Assembly (NCBI GenBank): GCA_036009045.1 | Contig: DASYML010000100.1 | Location: forward strand, 1-17,145 | Direction of reading: 5' to 3' | From: DASYML01 sp036009045 | GTDB taxonomy: Bacteria; Acidobacteriota; Blastocatellia; Pyrinomonadales; Pyrinomonadaceae | DNA length: 17,145 nucleotides | In this document: one piece after another, positions 1 through 7,882 of the stretch | Numbering within the stretch: position 1 is the stretch's first letter | How the letters are laid out: each line of letters starts with the position of its first letter | Notes under the pieces: model-generated | What the model was told of the DNA's origin: nothing | What the model saw: the letters and a program-made list of their open reading frames with translations, nothing else | Databases searched by the model: none | Program-made: the position numbers and the translations under genes

Positions 1-46
1 CAACGGACGGCTCGAAGAACGCCCTGACGCGTCAGGTGGAATATGA
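1..46 (+). CDS. 3' end of an upstream gene of unknown function (partial, truncated by window edge)
   Basis: Reading frame 2 is open from the window edge and gives a 14-residue tail (NGRLEERPDASGGI) ending at the TGA at 44-46. That stop overlaps the ATG at 43-45 of the next gene as ATGA, the classic arrangement of translationally coupled genes in one operon. The other two forward frames do not offer a better tail; frame 1 stops at 25-27. Too little is visible to name a family. In known nSTAND1 loci the neighbour is often a protease-like, Toll/interleukin-receptor-like or other effector or sensor gene, but nothing here shows which. Confidence 0.45.
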   Translation, partial: NGRLEERPDASGGI

Positions 47-3000
47 GCGAGAAAGAATCTTCTCCATTGCAGCCATACGTCGGACTGATTCCGTTTCACG
101 AAGAGGACGCGCGCTTCTTCTTCGGTCGCCAGACGGAGCAGGAGGTCATCACAGGCAACCTGTTGGCCTCGCGGCTGACGCTGCTCTATGGTCCGAGCGG
201 CGTCGGTAAAAGCTCCGTCCTGCGTGCGGGCGTGGCGCATCGCCTGCACCAGTTGGCCCAACAAAATATGCTCCGGCGCGGCAAACCCAAATTCGTCGTG
301 ATGGTCTTCAACACCTGGCGCGACGACCCCTTGAGCGGCATCCTCGCGTCCGTCGAGAAGAGCGTCCGCGAGACTTTGCAGGGAGAGACCATCGCGCCGG
401 TCCCGGCGGGCCTGCCTTTTGTCGAGAGCTTACAGGCGTGGTCCGAGCGTGTGAGCGGCGACCTCTTGATTATTCTGGACCAGTTCGAGGAGTATTTTCT
501 CTATCATCCAGATGAGGAGGGCGACGGCACATTCGCTTCGGAGTTTGCGCGCGCAGTTAATACCAACGGCCTCTCCGTCAACTTCATCGTTTCCTACCGC
601 GACGACGCGCACGCCAAGCTGGACTTCTTCAAAGGACGCATCCCCAACCTCTTCGACAACTACCTGCGTATCGGAAATCTGGACCGCAAGGCGGCGCAGG
701 ATGCTATCGAAAAGCCCATCGGGAAATACAACGAGCTTCAGCCGCCGGGTCAGAGTCCTATGGACATCGAAGAGGGATTGGTCGAAGCGGTTTTGTCTCA
801 GGTCCGTGCGGGAGAAAAGTACATAGGCGCGGCGGGGCAGGGCGTCGTCGGCGAGATGGGCGACGAGAACGCTTTGAAGTGGGAGATTGAAACTCCGTAT
901 CTCCAACTCGTGCTCAAGCGTCTCTGGGACGCAGAGATGAGCGCGGGTTCGCATGTCTTAAGGCTCTCGACGCTGAACGCTCTCGGCGGCGCGAGACGCA
1001 TCGTGCAAACACATCTGGATTCCGCGATGGGCGCTCTCTCCGGCAGCGAGCGTGCGATGGGCGCGAGCGTCTTTAACTATCTCGTCACGCCTTCGGGAAC
1101 GAAGATCGCGCAGACCGTCCCGGACCTCTCCGGCTATGTCAATCTCTCAAAGACGAAAGAGGTGCTACTCCGTGACATGATGGAGAAGTTGGCGAAAGGA
1201 GACAAGCGTATCCTGCGCGTCGTCGCGCCGCCCGCCAATCAGCCGGACAACCCGCGCTACGAAGTCTTCCACGATGTCCTCGCACAGGCGATTATTGACT
1301 GGCGTCGTCGTTATCAAGCACGACACGACAGGCGACGATTGTGGGCCGGGATAGGCATCATGGCAGCCCTCCTGTTGTTCATGACAGGACTGACCGCCTT
1401 TGCTTTCTACCAGCGCCGCGAGGCAGATCAACAGAGTCGTCTCGCGCAGGCCAAGAGCCTGGAGGCGATGGCGCAGGAATTGAAGGCCAATCATAACGCC
1501 CTGCTCGCTGCTGAGAGTGAGAGGAAAGTTCAAAATGCCCTCGTCGCTGCTGAGCATGCACGAGAGAGTGAGAAAGCGCAGAAGCTCATAGCAGAGCAGA
1601 CCGCAAAAGATAATAAAGCGTTGGCCGTCAAGAATGGAGAACTGGCCCACCGTGCCGAGACGGAAGCCAAACGCGCTAAGGAACAGACCGCATTAGCTGT
1701 GAAACGCAAAGATGAAGTAGAAGGCGCGCTCAATCGTCTGGCTGTTGCGCTTAACGATCTGAAGGCCACCAACACGGCGCTTGAGATGCAACGCAAAGCA
1801 GCGGTGGCCCTGCGCGTTGAAGCGGAGAAGCAGCGCGGAGAGGCGCTCAAGAATTTGGCCTTAGTCCATAAGCTGGACAGTTCCGTGCCCTACTTCAAGG
1901 CCGTCATGCGCGGGCATGAGGAGCAAGTCAGCAGTGCGGTCTACAGTCCTGATGGTAAAGTCGTGGTCACCTCCAGCAGCGACGGCACGGCGCGTGTGTG
2001 GAATCCCGTGACGGGAGCAGAGAAGGCTCTTATCCGTGATCCATGCGAAGCGATGTCTGTCGCTGTCAGCCCGGATAGCAAGTATATTGCGACCGCGTGT
2101 AATGATGATGCGTCGGGCTTCAACGGAGTGAAAACCTGGGACGCAGACACGGGCAAGTTAATCAGCGGATTTGATACTGTCGCTGACGGTATTCTGGGAG
2201 TGCGTAGCGTCGCCTTCAGTCCTGACAGCCAGTCCATCGTCATCACCGCCGGGAACAAGTCTTTGGCGGCGGTTTATCATGTCAAGGGTAATCCGAAGTC
2301 CGTCCTCCTGCTGCGCGATGACATCTCGAATTTTAAGAGCGCAGTTTATAGTCATAACGGCGAAAACATCATTACGATCAGTGATAGTGGGACGGCGCAA
2401 GTGTGGAAGGCGAGCGGAGGCAAATCCGTCGATCTGCTCAGAACATTCCTGCCGCTCCTTAACGCCACCTTAAGCCCTCAAGGCACATACCTGTTCAGGG
2501 ATAACCGCGCTTATACCCTGGACGTGTTGGACGTAAAGACCGGCGCTGAATTAACCAATCTCGCTCACGGGGGGCCGCTAACAAGTATCGCGTCAAGTCC
2601 TGACGAGAACTATGTAGTATTGGTCAACAGAGAGACGGCGGAAGTGTGGGACGTGAGATCGGGCAAACGTTTAGTCATACTTGGCGGAGATGAATCTGCT
2701 CCGAATCCTGCGGCGTCGTCAACTAAAACAGCGACTGCCGAGACGCGATGTGAGACGAAGGGGCATCAAGGTCCTCTGAGCAGCGCGGCGTTCAGCCCCG
2801 ACGGCAAATATATCGTGACAGCCAGCGCGGACAAGACCGCGCTGGTCTGGGATTGGAGGGCCGGAAAAGTCATCGCTCCACTGCGCGGCCACTCGGACGG
2901 GGTCTTGAGCGCCGTGTTTGATAAGAGCGGCAAGTATGTTCTCACCGCCAGCGCAGACCAGACCGCGCGAGTCTGGGAAGTTTTCTCGACGCCCGTCTAT

Positions 3001-3450
3001 GCAGCTTCATCCAGAGAGGCTTTCATCAAGGGCACTACCGTGTTCGATCTTGAGAGCGGCACTACGGTCATCAGTCTCTATGGCAATCCGGCTAGCGACC
3101 CGCGTGCTGATGTTTGGTGGAAGCAGGATGATCAGACTACTCGGAGCCTCGTGCCTCTCAACAATACGCGTCTTGCCACCATCGGCGCGCGCTCGCCTGA
3201 TGATTTCGAGAAGCTTTCGCTCACGGAGTTGCAGGGCTTGAACTACAGCATGACCCCGCTCAGTGGTAACGACGATAAGAGCAATCAGCTTTTGAAAGGT
3301 AGCGTCTTTGCCGTTGAGATGGAGGGCGACGACTTTACTGACTATGCCAAAGTTCAGGTCCTGGAGTACGGCCCCGACCTGAAAATTCGTTGGACCATTT
3401 ATCGCAAGAAGAAGGAGGGGAAGGAGCGTGCTAATCCAGAGGTTAAGTGA
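43..3450 (+). CDS. nSTAND1-type STAND NTPase with membrane segment, coiled coil and WD40 repeats
   Basis: Predicted 1135-residue signal-transduction ATPase of the STAND class. It opens with the nSTAND1 signature (PYVGLIPFHEEDARFFFGR, residues 11-29). The Walker A motif GPSGVGKSS is at 50-58 and the Walker B motif LLIILDQFEE at 141-150. A hydrophobic segment at about 434-455 follows a basic stretch and should be a membrane helix. It is followed by a long Ala/Glu/Lys/Gln-rich coiled coil (about 458-615). About eight WD40-like units run from 624 to 980; the last two (GHQGPLSSAAF at 907, then GHSDGVLSAVF) are the best preserved and the middle ones are degenerate. Residues 980-1135 form an extra C-terminal domain (see findings). 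The start is supported by an in-frame stop at 25-27, an AGGTGGA ribosome site at 34-40 and the ATGA overlap with the preceding gene. STAND proteins act as ligand-triggered oligomerising switches, here perhaps at the membrane, with WD40 blades as sensor. A defence or programmed-death role is inference only. Confidence 0.88.
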   Translation: MSEKESSPLQPYVGLIPFHEEDARFFFGRQTEQEVITGNLLASRLTLLYGPSGVGKSSVLRAGVAHRLHQLAQQNMLRRGKPKFVVMVFNTWRDDPLSGILASVEKSVRETLQGETIAPVPAGLPFVESLQAWSERVSGDLLIILDQFEEYFLYHPDEEGDGTFASEFARAVNTNGLSVNFIVSYRDDAHAKLDFFKGRIPNLFDNYLRIGNLDRKAAQDAIEKPIGKYNELQPPGQSPMDIEEGLVEAVLSQVRAGEKYIGAAGQGVVGEMGDENALKWEIETPYLQLVLKRLWDAEMSAGSHVLRLSTLNALGGARRIVQTHLDSAMGALSGSERAMGASVFNYLVTPSGTKIAQTVPDLSGYVNLSKTKEVLLRDMMEKLAKGDKRILRVVAPPANQPDNPRYEVFHDVLAQAIIDWRRRYQARHDRRRLWAGIGIMAALLLFMTGLTAFAFYQRREADQQSRLAQAKSLEAMAQELKANHNALLAAESERKVQNALVAAEHARESEKAQKLIAEQTAKDNKALAVKNGELAHRAETEAKRAKEQTALAVKRKDEVEGALNRLAVALNDLKATNTALEMQRKAAVALRVEAEKQRGEALKNLALVHKLDSSVPYFKAVMRGHEEQVSSAVYSPDGKVVVTSSSDGTARVWNPVTGAEKALIRDPCEAMSVAVSPDSKYIATACNDDASGFNGVKTWDADTGKLISGFDTVADGILGVRSVAFSPDSQSIVITAGNKSLAAVYHVKGNPKSVLLLRDDISNFKSAVYSHNGENIITISDSGTAQVWKASGGKSVDLLRTFLPLLNATLSPQGTYLFRDNRAYTLDVLDVKTGAELTNLAHGGPLTSIASSPDENYVVLVNRETAEVWDVRSGKRLVILGGDESAPNPAASSTKTATAETRCETKGHQGPLSSAAFSPDGKYIVTASADKTALVWDWRAGKVIAPLRGHSDGVLSAVFDKSGKYVLTASADQTARVWEVFSTPVYAASSREAFIKGTTVFDLESGTTVISLYGNPASDPRADVWWKQDDQTTRSLVPLNNTRLATIGARSPDDFEKLSLTELQGLNYSMTPLSGNDDKSNQLLKGSVFAVEMEGDDFTDYAKVQVLEYGPDLKIRWTIYRKKKEGKERANPEVK

Positions 3451-3464
3451 TCCAGGCAAGTGTC

Positions 3465-3593
3465 TCAAGGCTTCTTCATTCTTCGTTCTTTCTTCCAGAC
3501 GCGTATGAAGATGCCCACCGCGACGAAGGCGAAGATGAGCAACGCCCCCATCACCGCCAGCACCAGATACAGTTCTTTATCGCCAGGGTCCAT
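3465..3593 (-). CDS. hypothetical 42-residue single-pass membrane peptide
   Basis: A short ORF begins MDPGDKELYLVLAVMGALL and ends KKERRMKKP. An acidic N-terminus (D2, D5, E7) is followed by about 21 hydrophobic residues (8-30), then a strongly basic tail (R31, K34, K35, R37, R38, K40, K41). That charge pattern is what a real small membrane protein with N-out/C-in topology shows and is unlikely by chance. It starts 65 bases after the tRNA-Pro gene on the same strand, with the hairpin 3619-3639 between them. I see no clear ribosome-binding site ahead of the ATG, which is the weak point. It converges on the STAND gene with only 14 bases between the two stops. No family is recognised. Confidence 0.5.
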   Translation of the reverse strand: MDPGDKELYLVLAVMGALLIFAFVAVGIFIRVWKKERRMKKP

Positions 3594-3618
3594 ACGATTA
3601 ATTGATGCGAAATGGAAA

Positions 3619-3639
3619 GGCCGCTTTATGAAAGCGGCC
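3619..3639 (-). terminator. hairpin, probable terminator of tRNA-Pro
   Basis: A perfect 9-bp inverted repeat (GGCCGCTTT at 3619-3627, AAAGCGGCC at 3631-3639) has a 3-base loop. Read on the minus strand, the stem is followed by TTTCCATTTC, a broken U tract. It lies 19 bases beyond the 3' end of the tRNA gene, the right place for its terminator. The U tract is imperfect, so it could instead be a copy of a dispersed hairpin. Confidence 0.55.
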
Positions 3640-3657
3640 CTACCCTACTCAAAATTA

Positions 3658-3731
<74 letters not shown>

Positions 3732-3778
3732 TCAAGATTGTTCTACAGTAATTTTCACCAAACGAACTTGACCTTGTC

Positions 3779-3808
3779 ATTCTAGCGGTCGCTTCCGAGC
3801 CGGGTCAA
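3779..3808 (-). promoter_or_regulatory. sigma70-like promoter for tRNA-Pro
   Basis: On the minus strand a -35 box TTGACC (3803-3808) and a -10 box TAGAAT (3779-3784), each 5 of 6 to consensus, are separated by 18 bases. Transcription would begin near 3772, about 40 bases before the mature tRNA 5' end. The -35 box overlaps the stop codon of rdgB (3805-3807). The tRNA may therefore be transcribed both alone and by read-through from rdgB. Confidence 0.6.
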
Positions 3809-4425
3809 GCTGAGCGCCGAAAGTATTCTTGAAGGAAGGCGCGTGCGTTTGCCAGTGCGCGTGCTCGGTGGCTGAGTTGTTGCTTTATCTCGTCTGACAA
3901 TTCGCCGAAGGTCTGCGCGTGGCCGTCCGGGATAAAGAGCGGGTCGTAGCCGAAGCCGTTTGCGCCGCGAGGTGCGCCTGCGATGTGTCCTTCGCAGATG
4001 CCAGTCGAGATGTTGACGATGTTGGCTTCGGCATCGGCAATCGCGATGCAGCAGACGAAGCGAGCGCGCCGCAAAGTGTCCGCCGTGCGCGAGAGTTCTG
4101 CCAGCAGACTCGCATTGCGTTCAGCATCTGACGCGCCTGCGCCCGCGTAGCGAGCCGAAAAAACGCCGGGCGCTCCGCCAAGCGCGTCCACCTCCAGCCC
4201 CGAATCGTCTGCCAGCGTCAAGCGGCCCGTTTGCGTCGCATAGACCTTGGCTTTGAGGGCCGCGTTCTCTGCGAAGGTCTCGCCCGTCTCCTCAACTTCC
4301 GTCGTTGCGGGAAACTCCGACAGGCTCAGTAGTTGAAGAGAGAGGTCTGAGAGGAGAGAGCAGACTTCGCGCAGTTTGCCCGCGTTGCGTGTGGCGACGA
4401 GCAACTCTGATGTCAAAGCGTTCAT
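3805..4425 (-). CDS. rdgB: non-canonical purine NTP pyrophosphatase (RdgB/HAM1 family)
   Basis: A 206-residue protein of normal family length. RdgB hydrolyses dITP, XTP and ITP to the monophosphate plus pyrophosphate, keeping deaminated purines out of DNA and RNA in the cytosol. Visible family motifs: nucleotide-binding ATRNAGK at 11-17 (T-x-N-x-x-K); ETGETFAENAALKA at 46-59; the metal-binding and catalytic ADDSGLEVDALGGAPG at 72-87 with D73/D74; base-recognition GANGFGYDPLF at 154-164; and the C-terminal SHRARA at 185-190. The ATG at 4423-4425 fits the family N-terminus just ahead of the T-x-N-x-x-K motif; its ribosome site is weak. The tRNA-Pro gene lies immediately downstream on the same strand, and the next upstream gene is divergent. 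Confidence 0.96.
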   Translation of the reverse strand: MNALTSELLVATRNAGKLREVCSLLSDLSLQLLSLSEFPATTEVEETGETFAENAALKAKVYATQTGRLTLADDSGLEVDALGGAPGVFSARYAGAGASDAERNASLLAELSRTADTLRRARFVCCIAIADAEANIVNISTGICEGHIAGAPRGANGFGYDPLFIPDGHAQTFGELSDEIKQQLSHRARALANARAFLQEYFRRSA

Positions 4426-4501
4426 ATTAATCTGGACCAGTATTGATGTGCCCCGCGATGAGTTATCGGTTCGGCCTTCGGGACGACCGGACGCATTTGT
4501 T

Positions 4502-4531
4502 TTGCACCGCGAAGCGTTTCACGTTTACAAT
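4502..4531 (+). promoter_or_regulatory. possible sigma70 promoter for the helical hypothetical gene
   Basis: TTGCAC (4502-4507) and TACAAT (4526-4531, 5 of 6 to TATAAT) are 18 bases apart. A transcript from here would start near 4538. That supports an ATG start at 4559 rather than the earlier in-frame ATG at 4376, which would overlap the 5' end of rdgB. Confidence 0.35.
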
Positions 4532-4558
4532 CATCAGCGCACGACGCGAATCCTGTGC

Positions 4559-5980
4559 ATGCACCGGACAAACACACGAGGCAACTTTAACTTGGACTCA
4601 AAATCCCCGACCGCAGATCAACCGGCACGCGAGAGAGCGAACGATTCAGCGGCACATGTGGCCCCGGAGAATGAATCCGGCGCGGTCGCGGGCGGCGAAC
4701 TGGCATACGAGCTTGGCGTCTGGCTGCGCTCTCTGCGCAGCTTCTTCGAGGTCCGCAATCACCCCTTCACCGAAGCGGAACGCGCGAAAATTCCTGAGCG
4801 CGACTGGACCAATGAGATGCGTATGACGCGCCAGGCTTTGCTGCGCAGTTCACAGCTTACCCTGCGCCTCATGATGTCGCCAAAGGGCGGCGCGGAGCTT
4901 TTTGAGAACGCGGAGGAAGCCGCCAATTTAGACATGTTCTCGCAGGCGGATACGTTGGCGCGCACAGGCTCTGAATCTGCCGATCACTCGCTCGTCGAAC
5001 TGGCGGAAGCGCTCGGCGAGATCTGCACGCTCTGCGGAGCGTTGCTCGAAGCGCCCGCCATCAGCTTTCATACCTGGACCAGTTTCGGCGGTCTCGTGAC
5101 GCGCGAACTTGACCGCTCTGAGGCGGCGCGGGAATTGATGCAGTCCGCTTATCAAAGCGCCGCTGCCAACCTCCAGACTCCTCTGCTCGAACTGACGCGC
5201 ACGGCGATGACGCCCGCCTCTCTCAGCGCGGACATCTTGATTATCTTCAGCGACCTGGCGCGCCTGCTCGAACACCTGCGCTTGATAGAAGATTTTCTAC
5301 GACGCGATCATCCGCTCAAACAGACGCTCCCGCTCTTCACCCTCGTTCATGAGGACGCGCAAGCCCTGCACGATTTCATAGAAACGCGCGCTCTACGCAT
5401 AGAGGGCATGGACCATACAATCTTCGACGCGCTGGACGGGACCAACTACGCCATCGCGATGGAGCTACGCAAAGTTTTCGCGCACGAATTAATGGGCCTC
5501 ACGGCGTTGCACCAGGCTCCGCCCATCTACGTTAAGATTGAGAATGCGCATGGTCTCCTGAGGGATTGCTTTCAACAGTCCACAGTCGCCCTCGCGCAAC
5601 TGTTCGACGGGTCGCTGGACGGCGCGCAACTCTTCAAATCTTTTCACACCAAACTCGAACAATCGCTGACGCTCCGCAATGACCTGTGGATGCTGCTCCA
5701 ACTCGTGCGACAGGCGAAGGCCGGGCGCGATCAATATCCTCTCGCGCGTATTCTCGAACGCCTCGCGGATTTCCGCGAAGGCAGCCTGCGCTATTTGATG
5801 TACAAGGATTGGGAGTCTTGCGAGCGATTTATGGAAGAGGTGACCGCCGCGCGCGGCGCTGTCGAACTCGCGCCCGTCCTGCACCGCTTTGATACCTACC
5901 TTGAGACTCTACACGAACACGTCAGCCTCCGCGCCGTCCTCGCAGACCATCCGTTCGATTATCCGAAACTGGAAAGCTGA
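4559..5980 (+). CDS. hypothetical helical protein, family not recognised
   Basis: About 473 residues with no signal peptide or membrane helix visible. The first roughly 50 residues are polar and likely disordered (rich in N, D, A, E); the rest reads as almost continuous amphipathic helix, with many Leu/Ala/Glu heptad-like stretches and repeated short segments of the kind LLRSSQLTLRLMM and LLQLVRQAKAG. No nucleotide-binding, zinc or catalytic motif is evident. The frame stays open upstream to 4376, but that extension overlaps rdgB on the other strand, has atypical composition and lies upstream of the candidate promoter, so I chose 4559. A TTG at 4592 preceded by GAGG is a possible alternative. 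The gene is convergent with the next one and its stop is 6 bases from palindrome 5987-6094. The length and clean composition support a real gene; the function is unknown. Confidence 0.72.
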   Translation: MHRTNTRGNFNLDSKSPTADQPARERANDSAAHVAPENESGAVAGGELAYELGVWLRSLRSFFEVRNHPFTEAERAKIPERDWTNEMRMTRQALLRSSQLTLRLMMSPKGGAELFENAEEAANLDMFSQADTLARTGSESADHSLVELAEALGEICTLCGALLEAPAISFHTWTSFGGLVTRELDRSEAARELMQSAYQSAAANLQTPLLELTRTAMTPASLSADILIIFSDLARLLEHLRLIEDFLRRDHPLKQTLPLFTLVHEDAQALHDFIETRALRIEGMDHTIFDALDGTNYAIAMELRKVFAHELMGLTALHQAPPIYVKIENAHGLLRDCFQQSTVALAQLFDGSLDGAQLFKSFHTKLEQSLTLRNDLWMLLQLVRQAKAGRDQYPLARILERLADFREGSLRYLMYKDWESCERFMEEVTAARGAVELAPVLHRFDTYLETLHEHVSLRAVLADHPFDYPKLES

Positions 5981-5986
5981 AAGGGA

Positions 5987-6094
5987 AGGGGTTAGAGGTT
6001 GGGGGATGGGGGTTAGGGGTCAGGGGTTGGGAAGAGTAAAAACGCTGCACCTAACCTCTAACCTCTAAACCCCATCCCCCAACCTCTAACCCCT
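5987..6094. repeat. palindrome A: inverted heptamer arrays, unit GGGGTTA
   Basis: The left arm 5988-6029 is six back-to-back 7-mers: GGGGTTA, GAGGTTG, GGGGATG, GGGGTTA, GGGGTCA, GGGGTTG. The right arm 6052-6093 is six 7-mers that read on the minus strand as GGGGTTA, GAGGTTG, GGGGATG, GGGTTTA, GAGGTTA, GAGGTTA. The arms agree at 37 of 42 positions, and the outer 25 bases (5987-6011 and 6070-6094) pair perfectly. The element fills the gap between two convergent stop codons (5980 and 6100), so its hairpin probably acts as a two-way transcription stop. There is no U tract. Confidence 0.85.
6001..6026 (+). other. candidate G-quadruplex in left arm of palindrome A
   Basis: Four G runs of 5, 5, 4 and 4 are separated by the short loops AT, TTA and TCA, a strong intramolecular quadruplex pattern on the plus strand. 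It lies 20 bases after the stop of the upstream gene. The minus-strand copy in the right arm has only three comparable runs, so the quadruplex potential is one-sided although the palindrome is symmetric. Confidence 0.55.
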
Positions 6095-6099
6095 GCTCT

Positions 6100-7827
6100 T
6101 CATCGTTCCGGCGCGAATTGTGTGGCGAGTGTGCCGACCTGGCCGAAGGATGAGCGCGTTCTTTTTTCAAAGCCACCCTGGACCAGTCTGGTCTCGCTGA
6201 CGGCGTAGGTCAATTGGCCCAGCGCTTGATTGATGGCCGGATTATTGTTGGAGCGTCCGCGCATATTCCGCTGGGAGGCGATGACGTTGACGAAGGCGCG
6301 CGCGGGCGTCTCGTCTCCCGTGTAGGTGACGACGCTGGCCGGGTCGTCAGTCGCCGTCGTCATGCGCGCGGCCCTTTGAAAATCATCCGCGTTTGCCAGT
6401 GTTTGATTCTGTGCGCGCGCCGCGAGGCAGCGCTGAACGTTGGTCGCGGAACCCATCAAGAGATGTCCCTCTATGAAGCTGGCCGCGCCGCGTTCTTCGT
6501 CGCGCGAGACCTGCATCAACGTCTCTCCGATGCGCTCCGTTTTAGCGTTCGCGCCGAGACGTTGGGCCACGAAATCTCGCAACGCTTTTTCATCGCGCAC
6601 TTCGACGATGGTGACTGTGCTGCTGCCGGAATCATCCAGCCGCGCCGTGACGATTTCTGGACCAATAGCGCGCAGAAAAGTCTGCGGCTCTTCGATGCCA
6701 TAAGGCTTGAGCGCCTGGTTGAGAACGCCGTTGATGAAGACCGCTTCCAGCGCGCCGACCTGGGATGAGAGCGTGGCGTTCAAGCCGCGCCATGCCGCAG
6801 CGGGGTCTCTGTAGTTATAGCGTGAGAACGAATAGGTGTCAGCCGGGAGCAATTCGCTCTCCTTGACCGTCGCGTTCGCGGATGAAGAGAGCGGTCCGCG
6901 CAGGCTCGCATCAATCCCATTTTGGAGCGCGAGAAAGTATCTGTCCTCGACTGCGCCGCCGACGAAACGCGTGCTCCATCCGACTCCGCCGAGAATCTTG
7001 TTTGCCAGCGACGGCAGGATGGTGGCGGCCATGCTCTGCGCCTGCGTGTTTGAGGAAAGCTGACCGGCATAAGCCTTCGCGGCGAACTCAAGCAGATAAC
7101 TCGCCCCCGCCGGTGAGACATAGCCGAAGGCAACAGCATCGCCGCTGCTCACACGCCCGCGCATCTCTGCCAACTGCTGACTGCCCGACAGCGATGGCCG
7201 CTGGTTGTGCCGCACGGCGAGGCAGGCGCGCACCGCGTCCTCATCATTACCAATCACGGCGACGCTCGATTCCACCACCGCGACAATGCTCCGCACGCCT
7301 TCGGGCGCGGTCCAGGTGATGAACTTGAGGCCGTCCTTCTCCTCATTCTTGACAGAAGGATTGCCGTAAGCTCTGCGCGCAAAATCGCCGACCAGTTTTT
7401 CCACCGCCGCGCGCGTGCGCCCTTCGCCCGTCTGCGTTTCGGCGACGAGCGCGATGCGCGGTCTGATTTTCAGAGCCTCACCCGCATCGCCGGTTTCCAG
7501 TCCGAGCACCGCGACGGCGACCTGCGCTCGTGAGAGCACGACTACATCCGCAGGGCCGATGCCCGTCCGCGCCGCGAAACTGCTCAACCATCCGACCTCT
7601 CCCGCGCTCTCCGTGATTCCCGCCAGGGGAGCCAGGGTCTTCCAGGCATCCGTCTTGACTATCCCGTTGGCAATCAACGGCAGGCTGTCCGCTTCCAGAT
7701 AGACGATTGAATCGGCTGGCACATAGGCCGTCATGTCCACTTTCTGCGGACGCCACCAGTATAGCCAGAGTCCCGCGAGGACCAGTAGCGCGATAATCGG
7801 CAAGAGAAGTTGACGAAGATATTTCAT
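6100..7827 (-). CDS. membrane-anchored protein of unknown function, DUF3352-like
   Basis: 575 residues from the ATG at 7825-7827. The start is favoured by AGGA sequences just upstream; a GTG 18 bases earlier (7843-7845) is possible but has no better site. The N-terminus MKYLRQLLLPIIALLVLAG is a basic-then-hydrophobic anchor or uncleaved signal (about residues 6-24). It is followed by a segment reading VPADSIVYLEADSL, which resembles the start of DUF3352-type extracytoplasmic proteins, where a P-A-D/E-S/T-xxY/F-xxx motif recurs. The remaining roughly 520 residues are probably exported, with mixed alpha/beta character and no catalytic motif I recognise. Its stop lies 5 bases from palindrome A. 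No function should be assumed; the family match is from memory and moderate. Confidence 0.75.
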   Translation of the reverse strand: MKYLRQLLLPIIALLVLAGLWLYWWRPQKVDMTAYVPADSIVYLEADSLPLIANGIVKTDAWKTLAPLAGITESAGEVGWLSSFAARTGIGPADVVVLSRAQVAVAVLGLETGDAGEALKIRPRIALVAETQTGEGRTRAAVEKLVGDFARRAYGNPSVKNEEKDGLKFITWTAPEGVRSIVAVVESSVAVIGNDEDAVRACLAVRHNQRPSLSGSQQLAEMRGRVSSGDAVAFGYVSPAGASYLLEFAAKAYAGQLSSNTQAQSMAATILPSLANKILGGVGWSTRFVGGAVEDRYFLALQNGIDASLRGPLSSSANATVKESELLPADTYSFSRYNYRDPAAAWRGLNATLSSQVGALEAVFINGVLNQALKPYGIEEPQTFLRAIGPEIVTARLDDSGSSTVTIVEVRDEKALRDFVAQRLGANAKTERIGETLMQVSRDEERGAASFIEGHLLMGSATNVQRCLAARAQNQTLANADDFQRAARMTTATDDPASVVTYTGDETPARAFVNVIASQRNMRGRSNNNPAINQALGQLTYAVSETRLVQGGFEKRTRSSFGQVGTLATQFAPER

Positions 7828-7882
7828 GTTCCTAAATCCTAACACAGGGCAAGGGAGGAGAGTGAAAGAGTAGAAGCAGCAG

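Noticed and set aside
4376..4558. Upstream extension of the helical hypothetical gene
   Set aside because: It overlaps the 5' end of rdgB on the other strand, lies upstream of the candidate promoter and has composition unlike the rest of the protein.
5987..6094. CRISPR array or telomere-like repeat
   Set aside because: Units are contiguous 7-mers without spacers and the arms are inverted, so not CRISPR; an internal chromosomal position between two genes makes a telomere unlikely despite the TTAGGGG likeness.
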